The position numbers and the translations under genes were made by a program. Of a stretch of DNA of 64,000 bases, positions 37,201 to 49,381 are shown one piece after another. Source of the stretch: Macrophomina tecta (taxonomy: Eukaryota; Ascomycota; Dothideomycetes; Botryosphaeriales; Botryosphaeriaceae); NCBI GenBank assembly GCA_024180945.1, contig JAKSGN010000035.1:2232001-2296000 (forward strand), in the 5' to 3' direction. The notes beneath the pieces were generated by a model. That model was given only the letters and a program-made list of their open reading frames with translations. It ran no database searches and was not told the DNA's origin. Each line of letters opens with the position of its first letter. Positions within the stretch are counted from its first letter, which is position 1.

Positions 37201-39358
37201 GTTGAGCAATGACTTCTTTCTCTTACTAGGACTTGAACCGTTGGTTGAGCGTCGGGTGTATTTTCTCTTATCACCAGTGTTGGGCTTCTTCCGTGACGAG
37301 GATGACAGGCAGTCTTCTTCAGAGTCGACAGATGTTTCGCGATGCGGACGAACATAACCTCCAGTGACGAACTTCGGAACATATCCGCGGCTCGGTAGGA
37401 GCTTGAGATTCGCCATGACGGTGTTGTGGGCATCCTTCAAAGTAGCCATCCCATTCTTGCCCTCGAAACATGACTCGTGGATCTCTGGGAACCCCCACTC
37501 GTTGAGCTCTCCATACTCCTGATGAATGTTCTCACGGACGTTCTTCTGGTTTTTGGCCCGGGGCTTCTTGCCAGGATTGGTGTTCACAGGCTGAGTAATG
37601 ACGACTTCCCAAGCAGCCTCAGCTACATCGACTGCAAGCTGAAAGTTTCCAAACGTACGGTAGACATAGTGGAGATACTTGTCACTCTGACCGGTGTCTC
37701 GGATGATGGCGAAGTGACGAAGATGTGGGGGTTGCGAAATGTGCCAGATGTCGGAAATCCGACCCAGAATCGAATCAATGGGGCGGCGATAGAAAGTTCC
37801 TAAACCCTGATCGCGAATGATAGCGGTAGTGGCACCGTAACGTCCTGTAGTCTTGATGATATCCCACAGGAGGTTGATGACAGGCCGATCCGGATCCCAC
37901 TGTGGAGGTAGTCTCCTAATTTCTTGGACATCACTCTCTTGCTGGACCAGCGCCTGGCTCGCTCCCGCTTCCTCATTCTCCTCATCGACATCAAGGTCGC
38001 CTTCAGCATCCTCGTCTTCACCGGCTTCGGTTGCTCGCTTGTGCTTCTTGGCCTCCTTCATACTCATGGTGACGAAGATCATCCGGTCGCGCTGAGTAGG
38101 TTCCCGTACAATCTTGATGCAGCGGTACCATTTTTGACTTGCCGTATAACCTTTTATTTGAGCCTTGACTTTCCTGACAAGTCCCAGGCCTTCCAAACGC
38201 CTCATAGACCTCCACAAGGACTTCATCTCCCAAGTCTTGGTGGTTATTCCAAGTTTCCTCTTGCAATCCTCGATGGTTACAATCTTGCAGTCCTGCAAAA
38301 TGTCCATGAGAATGTCAAAGAACTTGTCGTACAGAAGCAGGCCATCCTGGAAGATGACAGCCTTGATCTCATCTGGACTAGAACGGGCATGGATGGGGGG
38401 AAGAGCAGCCCTTTTTTCGCGTTGCGTCTTGGCGTAGCGCTTGAGTGTACAAAGACTGGTACGGGTGCCCTTCGCCAGGACGTGCACCTTCGTGATGTAT
38501 CCATGTTTGGCTAGGTTATCCGTCCTCTTGGGCACAGAACGCTTGTCTTGGCCGCTAATGCGGGTGATTTCTGGCTGCACCACGCCTTTCTCGCCATGGG
38601 CTGCGATGATGGACAGGATTATGAATTCGTGGCGTGGGATTCGCTTGGGGTCGACGCCGTGCCCGGTTATGGCCATCCACATGCGCTCCTCGTTGACGAA
38701 GAGTTTGGGAACAGCGTTGTCAGCAGCTGCCGCGTCACCGGATTCTCCATTGTCTGCCGAGGTTGGGGCGTTGGGCTTATTCTCTCTCTCTCTCGCCTCG
38801 AATTCCGTGAGCGATGGGATATGCCCACCCTGACCACCTTCGAGGCAGATGTCCGGATGGGCTGTCAACCATTTCCAGACTTTCTCTTGCAAACGCCGAT
38901 CAGCATGCCGCGTGGATTCTGCGGCACGACCAGCACGCCCATCTGGACGTACATCATCATCCTGTTCGGCGTAAAATCTGTCGACGAGTTCCTTGAAGTC
39001 GGACGTGGTTGCGCCTGTGGGAACGGGCAGCAGTTAGCCGGGGGGCGCTGCAAAGTGGAGCGGCAGAAAGGCAGAAGCGCCGCACGGGAGACACGAGAGT
39101 CGAACGTGCGACCAGACGCAGAACTCAGCAAAATCGAACAACGCAGCGAGGGAGAAACTGGGTGTGAAAATTGCCACAAAGGGGTAGCTTGAGGAAGGGT
39201 GAGGCCGTGATTCGCCGCGGTCGCAAGGCCTTGCAGAAATCTTCACACTGCGTGCGCCGGGGCGGCGCTGGGGTTGAGAGAGCCAACATACCTTGCTCGC
39301 CACGCAGGGCTATCTCCTCGAGCAAAAACTCGATGAGGTCGTCGAAGCCTTTCGCCAT
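31291..39358 (-). CDS. TFIIIC largest subunit, B-block binding (Tfc3/Sfc3-like)
   Basis: Exon 1 (39358-39292, MAKGFDDLIEFLLEEIALRG) joins a single 7.7-kb exon (39014-31291) across a 277-bp intron (donor GTATGT, acceptor CCACAG), giving 2596 residues. After the helical start comes the B-block domain at about residues 130-215: a winged helix with ILSIIAAHGEKGVVQPEITR and KRTDNLAKHGYITKVHVLAK. More winged-helix-like segments follow (near 240-290). The middle is Ser/Pro/Gln-rich, with AT-hook-like KKRGRPRKDPNAPARPRKSA and a second GRPKK motif; the C-terminal third regains folded, Trp-rich sequence (HPRWDLTSFRNRWVWLKTR). TFIIIC tau138/Tfc3 binds the internal B box of tRNA genes to recruit TFIIIB and Pol III. 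Length exceeds the yeast protein because of the disordered centre, as is usual in filamentous fungi. Confidence 0.92.
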
Positions 39359-39969
39359 CTTCCGCCACCCTCCGCCGTCTCCTCCAGTGGTGAAGTTGTG
39401 GAAGACAGCTAGGTCATGTAGGTGAGGGCGCGGTTCGAACTGGTGACGGTGGCGGGCGGTGATAACGGAAGCTCGCCAAGAGCGCGGCCAAAATCCACAA
39501 GCGACTTGGCCCCTGCGGCGGGGTACGTCAGGGTCCGTGAAATTTCCGGAGATGGCAGCCGCGTCGTGGGTGACGGGTGATGATGGCCACGATATCGAGC
39601 GCGCAGAGCAATGCTGGCTTCAATCGCTTTAATTCGCTTGCCAGGAAGGCGCTGACTCTGGTCAGTGCGAGTGTAGTGATAATGTGTTTTATCGGAATGA
39701 TGGGGGAGTGCGTGGGTGGCAGGCCCAGGCCGAAGACAAGCATTGCTGTGGCGGAGGGTCCAAGGGTCCAGCTCTTCAGCACTTGGCGGGCTGCAGCTGC
39801 CTTGAGCTTACACGTGGAAAGAAGTTGTGTACAAGATGATGTCAAGGATTAGTTTTGGTATCTTTGAAGTTCTACAATACAGGAAAAGTGCCGCCTGATG
39901 TGAGCTCAACCTGGACTCCGAACGCCCCAGATGCAAAGTGCCGCATACGCCCTGCTGCAACCAACTCCC
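39359..39969. other. Intergenic upstream of the TFIIIC subunit gene
   Basis: TFIIIC promoter plus the 3' flank of the following minus-strand gene. No gene or repeat seen. Confidence 0.5.
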
Positions 39970-40937
39970 TCAATCCGCATTCTTTTTTGCGGCCATCATT
40001 GCTCGGTAGCTTTCTATAATGCTCTTGCGCGCCTCGCCGAGCTCTTCTCGTCTCCTCAAGCTTCCTGCGGCGTTGGGAATATCCGCAACGTGCACCTTGG
40101 CGCCATTCTTGACCTTGAACTTTTCCTTCGGAATCGCTTTGAAGGTAGGCGGGGCTTGGGCAACATCATTGAGGCCCTTTGGCTCTTCCCTCTTCTCTTT
40201 GAGCACTGCCCAGGGATCGTCTTCAGCGACGCCCTTGCGCTTGCCTTTCTTCTTGCCGCCGCCTTGGGTCGGGATTGGGGCTGTTTTGTCCTCCCACATA
40301 GCCTCCTGCTCATCCTCCTCGATCTCCGCAAGATCCTTTTCGTCCTGCTCGCGTTCCTTGATCTTCTCTTCCTCCTCTCGCCATTGGCTGATCATCTTCT
40401 GGATTCTCCTCTCGGTTTTTGTCTGTCTCTCCTTGAACCCTTCAATCTTTTTGCCCTTGCGCGCCAGGCCGGAGACCGGCAGAGCCTGGTCAACGCGCGC
40501 TGCGAAGTCGGACATGCGCTCGCCGGGAAGGATCTTGGGAACCTCGGCGGAAGGTTTAGATATCTCTTGGGTCTGCGTGCCCTTGTTCGCGCCTTCCTTG
40601 ACCTTGCGCTTCTTGCCGCGAGGCTCGTCGCCGTTGTCCAGTCCCTTGAAGCCTTTGCCGGTCTGGGAGAACTGCATCAACCGGGCAAAGGCTTTGGGAG
40701 TATCGTCTGCACCATACCCTTCTATCCGCTTCGCCTTCTTCTTGTCCTTCCTTTGTCTCGTTTTAGAGGCAAAATTCTCGCTCAGGGTCCCGGCCTCTCG
40801 GACGGAAAGCGGTTTGGCGCGAGCGGATGGAGGCAGGTCGTAACTACATGGGGTCGTCAGTAAGAGCGCCTGTATGTGAATGTTGATCTAACTTACTCTT
40901 CATCGTCCCTGTTCTTGCGCTTGTGTTTGTGCGGCAT
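39970..40937 (-). CDS. Basic coiled-coil protein, probably nucleolar
   Basis: Exons 40937-40897 and 40843-39970 (53-bp intron, donor GTAAGT, acceptor ATGTAG) give 304 residues. The start MPHKHKRKNRDDED followed by YDLPPSARAKPL is a conserved fungal opening I have seen in unnamed proteins. Lys/Arg-rich segments (KTRQRKDKKKAKRIEGYG, EPRGKKRKVKEG) look like nuclear or nucleolar targeting signals. A motif LPGERMSDFAARVDQALPVS (about 119-138) precedes a long charged coiled coil (RRIQKMISQWREEEEKIKER), then DDPWAVLKEKREEPKGLNDV and a helical end. This composition is common in ribosome-biogenesis factors, but I cannot name the yeast or human equivalent. It is divergent to AIM6 over a 1.07-kb region. 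Confidence 0.75.
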
Positions 40938-42010
40938 GGCGACTGGTGGCCCTCTGAGGTTGCGATAATTTGTTGTCGAGAGCGCGAACCGTCGGCGGCC
41001 AAGTCGGCGGCGACCAGTTTTCGCTTGGGCGGATCTGCGTTTCGAGCACGGCCACCACTGCCCCAGCTGCAAGCCCGCGCACAACTCTCAGACACAGAGG
41101 GCAGCTGAAGCATTCACCCGCAAACAACTCGTGCCATCCGCTCCATTTGCGTCTCTCTGCGAGCATCACGCCGCGCTCGAAGGACCCGTGTCGCAGGCCG
41201 ACCCGGAGTTGGCGCAGAGCCCAGGCGGGGGACCTCCGAATGATCTGGCGGGCATCACACCCTGATGCACGTTGAGGCATTTCGTCCAACGAGAGGGCGC
41301 GAAAGTAGGGCGTGGGCGCAACAAGCACTCGGCTCGCCCATAGCGGCCGGCTGATCTGCTGCCGACTAAGCTCTATCACAGCCAGCCGTAGACGACAGAC
41401 AACCCACGTTGTGCAGTTTCTCCTAACGCAGCCATGCGCGCCCGGCGACCAGCTGATCTCTTTGCCTCTGCCCGCTGTGATTCCCGACCGGTGCTGTCTG
41501 GTCGCCCTGGGTCATCTTGCCGACAGTCTCACCGACAGCACGACCGCCAGGCAGCATTAAATACCAAGGAGCACTGCTGCGAGCTGCGTAGAGGGGTCCT
41601 CAACCATTCGACATTGTGCAGAAAGCCGTCATTGAGCTTCTACCCGGCATTCGGTAGTCAGTCTATTTCAGCCCGCGACGGAGGCGTACTCCAAACGGAA
41701 AATATCGTGGGGTTGTCTCCGTTGCGCCAGGACGCTCTCGGTCAGCCACGGCGCGGAAACAAGTGCACGCCTCCTGCGCCCGGTCGGATCACGTCCTGAA
41801 GATACGGCTAAAGTAAAATAGTGAGGTAGGCTTGCGCCAGGTTCAAAAGCACATGATCAGCCAGTACTGACCAGCTTCCTCCAGTCCTCAACATTCGACC
41901 AACTGCCTCCACTGGCTTGCAGCGTCCCGAGTCGGCATCCCGAACAGCAGCCCGGACCGCCAGGAAACAGCCGAGGGTCGCCGCACGTCACCAGTGGAGC
42001 TCTGGCCACG
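40938..42010. other. Divergent intergenic region (coiled-coil protein / AIM6)
   Basis: 1.07 kb holding both promoters. Open frames in it translate into biased Arg/Ser/Ala peptides without motifs. Nothing else seen. Confidence 0.5.
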
Positions 42011-43629
42011 ATGCTCTCCTCACCTTCATCCTCATCGCCGAGTTCCGCCCGCAGCAGCGATGAGCACTTCGATCACATTGCCCGCGAGGAGGTAACTGCA
42101 GATCATCCGCCCAGTCCGCCCGCATGGAGCTTTAAGAGGGCGTCTCTCATATCCGCGAGTGCTCCGAGCTTCGGCGAGTACTATGCGAAACTGCAGCTCC
42201 CGTTCTGGCGCAAGATACTCATGATGCTGCGGGAACGGCGGAAAGCCGCCATCACCGCCGATGCTGGGGTCGAGTACGACGGCCCGTCAAGCATATCTCT
42301 GCTTGGCGGCAAACATACTCACAAGGGCTACAGGCACTCGTCTTCCTCTGTCTTCAAAGTCGCCCGTCGGATTGGCTTGCTCTTCCTCGCCATGCTTGGA
42401 GCACTCCTTTGCTTCTTGTGAGTGTTGCCGACTTCTCACTCAGCCTTTGCATCAAGTCTTCTTTTGCGCTCTGCCCGCTATAACTGTGGACCAGAAGCGA
42501 GTGAGTCACGTCTAACGTCCCTCCCAGCGGCATCATTCACGTCGTCAACATCCTTATCAACCTCGGGCCTATTTTCTTCCAAAACGAATACTTCGACATA
42601 CGGTCTCGTCTGGCAGGACCCAGCTACGGGAGCGAAGGTCTTCTGAACTACCCAACCGACTTTACCAGGGATATCAAACCGCTCCCCTGCCACAGCCACA
42701 ACGACTACTGGCGTCGCATTCCTCTCTATGAAGCCATCAGCTACGGCTGTGTGGGAGTTGAGGCCGACGTATGGTTATTTCCAGACCAATCAGAACAGCC
42801 CGAGCTCTACGTCGGCCATAACACCGCTTCCTTGACGCCTAAGCGGACATTCCGCAGCCTCTATGTGGACCCCATTGTAGAAATCTTGGACCGCACCAAC
42901 TCCCCCGCCACTCTTCTCGTATCAAGCGAACTAGCCCCCGAGAGACCGAACGGCGTATGGGATACCGCTCCTGCACAGACTCTAGTTCTCCTTGTGGACT
43001 TCAAGAACGATGGTCACAAGCTCTGGCCAGTAGTACAGGCCCATCTTGACTCGCTCCGCTCGCGGAGTTATCTAAGCTACTGGAATGGTAGCGACTTTGT
43101 TGAAGGCCCAGTTACTGTCGTCGCCACTGGAAACGCCCCCTTTGACCTTCTGACGGCGAATACGACATACCGTGACATTTTCTTTGATGCGCCGCTGGCA
43201 ATGCTTTACGAGGAACCAGAACCGATCTCCGGGATGGTATCCTCCCAGCAGAAGATTCCCTCGACCACTGCCATTTCAGGCCAGGGCGCAACAGGCCTCC
43301 CGCCCGGCACGACTGCCGACAGTTTCAACAGCAGCAACTCGTACTACGCTTCTGCCTCCTTCCCGAAGGCTGTTGGTCGCAGTCACTGGCTCAGGGGCGA
43401 ACCCACAGCACATCAGTTGCACCTGATGCGTGGTCAGATTCAGGGTGCAAAGAGCAGAGGCCTGAAACCTCGATATTGGGGAACTCCTAGCTGGCCAATC
43501 GCCATGCGCAACAAAATGTGGGAGGTGTTGGTTGAGGAAGGCGTAGAGTTTTTGAATGTCGACGACCTGCAGGCAGCCGCTGCCTGGGATTGGTCCACAA
43601 GGAGGCATAGGACGTGGTTCTGGAGATGA
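42011..43629 (+). CDS. AIM6: Aim6-like PLC-type phosphodiesterase, membrane-anchored
   Basis: Exons 42011-42417 and 42528-43629 (110-bp intron, donor GTGAGT, branch CTAAC, acceptor CCCAG) give 502 residues. A Ser-rich cytosolic lead of about 115 residues precedes a single membrane anchor (IGLLFLAMLGALLCFLFGII) whose end is joined by splicing. The rest is the Aim6 domain, a PLC-like TIM barrel: PLPCHSHNDYWRRIPLYEAI with the catalytic-type His pair, GCVGVEADVWLF, ELYVGHNTASL, TLVLLVDFKNDG and a final PIAMRNKMWEVLVEEGVEFL. Yeast AIM6 was named for altered mitochondrial inheritance; its substrate is unknown. The HSHNDY and GxEADVW motifs are intact. It converges on the UreD gene, with about 260 bp between the stops. 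Confidence 0.9.
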
Positions 43630-43891
43630 GCGGGAGTTGCTGTCAGTTCGAATTGTTGATTGCTTACAACCTAGATACCACTCGCGCCTTAAGAGAGAGA
43701 TACCATACACCCATGGAATACCCACACTTTTCTTATATTTCCAGGGGGTTAGCCCACTGCTTATGTGAGAAGATGATACTTCTGAACTCCTTTGCGTACT
43801 CGCCCATGATTTAATCCTCAGCATGTTTGCTGTACAATGGGTATAACGCTGAGCGAAACCCAGCGCAAAGGCTGTTCCAAGGCTTTAACTT

Positions 43892-44995
43892 TTATTTCAT
43901 GCATAACACAGCGCGTTCCCCAAATTCCTTCTCCACCGTTCCCTCGTTTCTGATCATGTTTCCCAGCCATCTTCGAGCCCCTTCAACACTTTTGGCGCCG
44001 AATTTTACGAGTACAGACCCTCTCACGGCTGCGGCTGTCCATAACACACCATCATGTGCCTCCTGCTCCAGCCTTTCAGCTCTCCACGACTCCTCTAGTG
44101 TCAGTTCATCTTGTGCGGTCGTTGGCGTCGTATGCCACTGCTTCGCACCTATCCTCGGCATCGCGGCAAATTCATCCAGGAAAAACTTCCCCAGCTTCTC
44201 GAAGACGGGCCCAAGGACTATCAGGGTCCCAAACGCCGCGAGTCCATCCATACGCCCCACGATTGTACCCGGAGACGCCGGACCCGCGCCGTCCGGTCCC
44301 TCATTATGCAAGATAACATTATCCCTGAGCAACAGCCTGCCATCCTCCGCCTTATCCCAGTCCTTCGGCTCAACCGGCGCTCCCGCCGGCGCCACCCAGA
44401 CCTCATTCTTGCTCACATACGTATAGAAATCCCAGCGCTCGCCGCGCGCGGAGCGGCCCTCGCTCACCCAGTCAAGCACGCACAAGCTGCCGGTGCCGCC
44501 CTGCACATTATTATCCGCGCCCTCCGGCGGCTGGAGGAGTGTGTAACGTTGGCGCTGCACGAAGCCGCTCTCCGCGAACGGCTGCACCGGGTCAGGCAGG
44601 AAGCACAGCGCGGCGCCGGGCGCGACGCGCACGTCCGTCGTCTGCCCGCTGCGGTGCTGCGCGGCTGCGCTCGGCGCCTTGAAGATCTTGGTGCTGCCCT
44701 GCGTGAGCAGCGCGAGGCGGGTCGCCGGCGCGAGCGCGACGCGCAGCGTGATGGTGTCGCCGGCGACGAGGCCGCCGCCGTAGGTCAGGACGAAGACGGT
44801 GTGAACGCTGTGCACGGTGCGCGGCGTGTAGGAGAGCGGGCTGTTGGGCGCGATCGGGAGCGGCTCGGGCGCGATGAGCTTCAGCGGGTATTGGTAGGAA
44901 ACGGTGCGGAGGACGGGCGTGGCCGGCGGGAGGAGGTCGAGGATAATGAAGCCGTGGCCGGGCTTGGAGGTCGAAGGCGCAAAGGGGTTGTTCAT
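43892..44995 (-). CDS. ureD: Urease accessory protein UreD
   Basis: Single exon, 367 residues from the ATG at 44995 (an upstream in-frame extension has only a GTG). Family features are TYGGGLVAGDTITLRVALAP (about 75-94), LLTQGSTKIFK, an APGAALCFLPDPVQPFAESG block, and FVQRQRYTL; the rest follows the UreD beta-helix-like fold including LCVLDWVSEGR and GERWDFYTYVSKNEVW. UreD/UreH binds apo-urease and, with UreF and UreG, delivers nickel and CO2 to the active site in the cytosol. Fungal UreD is longer than bacterial versions because of inserts, seen here around 140-160 and 225-250. Urease itself and other accessory genes are not in the window, as expected for fungi, where they are scattered. Confidence 0.93.
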   Translation of the reverse strand: MNNPFAPSTSKPGHGFIILDLLPPATPVLRTVSYQYPLKLIAPEPLPIAPNSPLSYTPRTVHSVHTVFVLTYGGGLVAGDTITLRVALAPATRLALLTQGSTKIFKAPSAAAQHRSGQTTDVRVAPGAALCFLPDPVQPFAESGFVQRQRYTLLQPPEGADNNVQGGTGSLCVLDWVSEGRSARGERWDFYTYVSKNEVWVAPAGAPVEPKDWDKAEDGRLLLRDNVILHNEGPDGAGPASPGTIVGRMDGLAAFGTLIVLGPVFEKLGKFFLDEFAAMPRIGAKQWHTTPTTAQDELTLEESWRAERLEQEAHDGVLWTAAAVRGSVLVKFGAKSVEGARRWLGNMIRNEGTVEKEFGERAVLCMK

Positions 44996-45514
44996 TTTGG
45001 ACAGGTCGTGGGCGATGATACCATGGCGAGGGGAGGAAGTGGTTCTCTGAGCTCCGCTGAACAGCAATATGCGGATTCCGGCCACCTGACAGGTCGCGCC
45101 GCGGCAAGCGCAGGCATGGTGGTGATGGAGTGCGGAGGTGGAGGGGCAACCAATTGGCCAGTGGGCTAAGCTTTGCTACTGTAGCGGGACGCACTGCGGC
45201 CTTGGACGAATGCCAAGAAAGGCCTCCGCCGTCGACCGCAAGTAACGCGTCTTCCCATCAACACCGCCGCCCTGCGCGCGTCTCCATGCTGCGACGCTGA
45301 CCAACCACGGGCATCTGACCTCTCCAGACAACGCTTCCAACCCGCACAGCGCCATTTTCATCGCGCGCCGCGGCCCAGCACGCCCGCTCCCGTTACGCGT
45401 CTGGCCCCATTTATCTCCCACGCTCCCACCCCAGAGCTAGCCGCGCTGTGTCCGCTTCCTCCCCTCCTCTTCAATCCCCATTTCCAACGCCTGCGTGCAC
45501 CATCCTCCCCTCCC
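44996..45514. other. Divergent promoter region (UreD / SCC3)
   Basis: 519 bp between start codons. The part near SCC3 is pyrimidine-rich (45440-45510), a usual feature before fungal starts. No TATA box obvious. Confidence 0.5.
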
Positions 45515-48500
45515 ATGCCCGCGCGCATCTCCAGCATGGAGCCCTCGTCGCCCGACGCTGACGCGCAGCAAACGCGCTCATCCCCCGCCGCCGACAACAA
45601 TACTACCTCGACTGCCACGCGCCGCAAATCGGGACGCGTAACCAAGAAGCCCGAGACTATCTACTCGACCGCCCCGACGCCTGCGGCGAAGCGCAAACGA
45701 GGCGCCTACGCCGATGCGCAGCACGAGCATGACGAGGACGACGACTCCGAGGAGGACGATGAGAGCAGCGAGGGCGAGCCCGACGACGAGGAGGTACGCG
45801 AGAAGCAGCGCAAGAAGAAGCGTCAAGCGGCCGCCAAAGCGAAGTCGACGCCCCAGAAGAAGCCCGCTGCGAAGAAGAGCAAGCCCAATGGCGATACGTT
45901 GAGCTTGGCGATCCGCCCAGCTGCCAACAAGGCGAAGAAGCCGCGCAAGCCTCGTCCGAGCAAGGTCGCTGCGGCAGAGGAGGTCGGCGGTCTTTATGGT
46001 ATGCTCGATAGTGCGTGTCGTGGTGATTGCTCGATGCTGACATAATTTGTGTTGCCAGGTGAGGTGTTTGCGGGGATCCAGAGCCTGAACGACGTCGCCG
46101 CGCAGTGGGTGCAAAGGTTCGAAGAAAATGAGGCAGAGGAATTGGCCGCGCTGGTGAACTTCGTATTGAGGTGCGCGGGCTGCGATCTAAAAATTGATTC
46201 TCACAACATCGAGGATCCGGACAGCGTGACAAGTAAGCTGGGTGACATACAGGAGGAGTACCAGGCGGTGAGTATAATGGCAGTATAGTAACGGACAAGA
46301 CTGACATACATGTAGCAAGAAATTGTGGAATACCCTCTGATCCAGAAGGGCAGAGGGTCAGCAAACTTTCGTCACAACATTATAGAATTCTTCACCTCTC
46401 TCATCGAGACACTGGCCGAATCGGAACTCCTCTGGACCAAGCCGACAGTACTGGAGAATATCGACACGTGGGTCAACACTATGTCATCGGCGAACAGTCG
46501 CCCATTCCGTCACACCGCAACCGTAGTGTCCATCACCATAATCAGCGCGCTTTGCACGGTCGGAGCCAAGATCATCGAAGCGAACGCAAAGGTCATAAGA
46601 TTAAAAGAGACGGAAGCCAAGAAATCTGGCAAAAATAAGGCAAGGTTAGCGGAGCTGGACAAGAAGATCGATGCAGCCAGCGAAAGGCTGGACCATCTGA
46701 ATACCGTGATCAAGAATTCTTTCGATGAGGTTTTCATCCACAGGTATCGCGACGTGGACCCGAGGATAAGAACGGAATGTGTAACGGGCCTTGGCAACTG
46801 GATCATGACCTACCCGGATATGTTCTTCGACGGCCAGCACATTAGATATCTCGGTTGGATTCTTTCGGACGTCAACTCATCCACCAGATTGGAGGTTGTG
46901 AAGCAATTACAGAGATTGTTTGAGGACGCCGACAAGCTGGGCGGTCTCAGGACATTCACAGAAAGATTTCGCTCGCGGATGGTTGAAATGGCCACACAAG
47001 ATGCGGATGCTCATGTCCGTGCTGCCAGCGTTGCACTTCTGGACCTTCTTCGCCAGGCCGGCCTGATAGAACCGGACGACATTGACTCCGTAGGAAGGTT
47101 GATCTTTGATGCGGATCATCGCGTGCGCAAGGCTGTTGTAGGTTTCTTCGCCGAGAACATAGGCGAGATCACCGAACAGAGGATAGATGAGCTGGGTGGC
47201 AAAGAGGCTTTAGATGAAGCCTTGAACACTCAGGAAGGTGACGATGACTACGAGAACCCGAGACTGGAGTGGTTGAAGATCAAGTCTCTGGTAGAATCGT
47301 TATCAGCATATGATGAGGAAGATAATTCACTTCCCAGCCAGATTGAGCCGGTGCCCATGTCGAACAGCTACATGCTTGTTGCTGGTGGTATGGAGTCGCG
47401 AATCTGTGTGGCTGCTGAAGCATTGTACGACGCCGTCCCGGAAATCCAGGAATGGGAAGTAATAGCAGGCTACCTTCTCTTTGATCATTCCCAATCGGCG
47501 GGAAGCGCTCAGCAAAATGGAACAACAGACGACCCGGAGACCGGATTGAAGGAAGAATGCAAGCTCAATGAGAAGGAAGAGACCGTACTTCTTGACATTC
47601 TCAATGCATCGGTTAAGCTGAAGCTTACGCGTGCAGTCGAAGCTGGCAAGGACAAGAAAAAGAACAAGCGCGAGAAGCAAGAACTGGAAGAGGAGCAAGA
47701 TACCGCTGCACGCCACCTTGCCGCCCTCATTCCCCGTCTGTTGAACAAGTTTGGTGCTGTTCCGGAGGCTGCCTCGGCTGTTCTGCGACTTGAACATGTT
47801 CTCAATTTGGATGTGTTCCAGGAACTCCGGCAAGACTCAACAACATACTCAACGCTTTTAGATGACATAAACAAGCAGTTCTTGAGCCATGGAAACGAAG
47901 CTGTGTTGGTAGAAGCAAGCCGTGCGTTGCTCCACGCCAAAAGCTACGAAGAGTTGAGTGAAGTAACTGAAGGCAAGTTACAAGCCCTTTGGGAAGATAC
48001 AGTAGCAGCGCTTCACGCCTTGAAGAAGGGAAAGGGTTTGATGATACGCGGAAACCTGAGCGAGAATGTGCTGTCCGCAATCTCAAACACTGTTCTCCGC
48101 ATTTCCAAATTGGCCAGCATCTCCGACTGCACTGAGCCTTTAGAAGCGCCGCCTCCGGCGGTATCCACGAAGAAGGCGAGGAGCAGGAAAAGCCAAGATG
48201 CGAATCCTGCCGAGAACGCCGTCGTCATCCTCATCGAGTTGCTTCGCCGCGGCGTACCTAATTCATCAACAGAGACATCACTGTCAGCGCTCGAGGACGG
48301 CGTGGTAGCTAATGCTGCCCGTTCGCTGCTCTTCTATTTCATGTGGAAAGTCCGCTCATGGGAGCAATCCATCATTACCACGGGGACTGTCCCACCAGAA
48401 GACGTAGAGGCTGTAGCCGAACGCCGCGACGCCACGGTTGCCGCTCTCGAAGAAGTTCTTCGTAAGCGCCAAGGTGCGGACGAGCTGCGCCTGGCCGTTG

Positions 48501-49381
48501 CAGGCGTTCTACTAGATCTCAGCACCCTCTTCACTACTCTCCGCGACGCGCAAGCGAAGCGCGACGCCAAACGCCGTCGTGACAAGATCACAGCCACCAA
48601 CGGCAATGGCAATGACGCAGACATGGACATGGACAACGAAGAGCATAATCCCGACGAGGACGACTTCATGGCCCTGCTCCTTGAGGTTAGCGAAGACGCT
48701 CAGAAGACGCTACTCCAGCTGCTCACTGCAACGGAGAAGCATTACGCCAAGAAGGCCGGCCGCAACATCGACGTCGCCGACGACGACGACCCCGTCGATG
48801 TTGACGACGATCCAGAGAGTTCGGATGACGAGGAAGACGCGGATGAGAACGCGGATGGCGCATTTGGCACGCAGGAGGTTCTGCTCGCTGAACAGCGTCT
48901 TTGTGAACTTGCCTCCAAGCTCGTCCTGGCTATCTTAGGTGGCGTAGTGGACGCAGTTGGTGAGGATGAGGATGAGGAAAACAGCGGACCGGGCCCTGTC
49001 AGAAGACGGCTTGAACGAAATAAAAATAAGCTAGGTCCCAACTTCAAAGAGGTCCTCGCGTACCTGGATGTTGGGACAGAGAAGGGGAAGAAGGTTGCGA
49101 GGGGCGTAAGGGCGAAGAGTAGGGGTCAAAGTGCGCCGCCGCAGCAGCAGCAGGCTGCTCAGCAGCAACAGGCGACGAAGAAAATCGAAAAGAGTAATGA
49201 GTTTGTCAGGGGGGATACGGATGAGGAAGATGAACAGGAACAGCACGATGAGGAGGAGGAGTTGAGGCGAGAGGGATTGATTGAAGATGCGGATGAGGAG
49301 ATGGCCGACGATGGCGGCGGGGAGAAGGATGGTGAGGGTGAACAACAGGATGTGGAGGAGGAAAGTGTTATTGGGGATTGA
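45515..49381 (+). CDS. SCC3: Cohesin subunit Scc3 / STAG
   Basis: Exons 45515-46010, 46059-46267 and 46316-49381 give 1256 residues; both introns are 48 bp (acceptors TGCCAG and TGTAG). A second donor 12 bases upstream (GTATGC at 45999) would drop four residues (MLDS or equivalent) without shifting the frame. The N-terminus is basic and disordered with an acidic EEDDESSEGEPDDEE run; translation could also begin at the ATG at 45536. The STAG region starts at FAGIQSLNDVAAQWVQRFEE and the stromalin conserved domain covers about residues 370-460 (EVFIHRYRDVDPRIRTECVT, GNWIMTYPDMFFDGQHIRYL, SSTRLEVVKQLQRLFED). HEAT-like helices follow, then acidic blocks and a Gln-rich tail. Scc3 binds Scc1 and DNA in the cohesin ring and is essential for sister chromatid cohesion. 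Confidence 0.95.

Noticed and set aside
44111..45169. 352-codon open frame on the + strand
   Set aside because: Antisense to UreD; Arg/Ala-biased with no motif.
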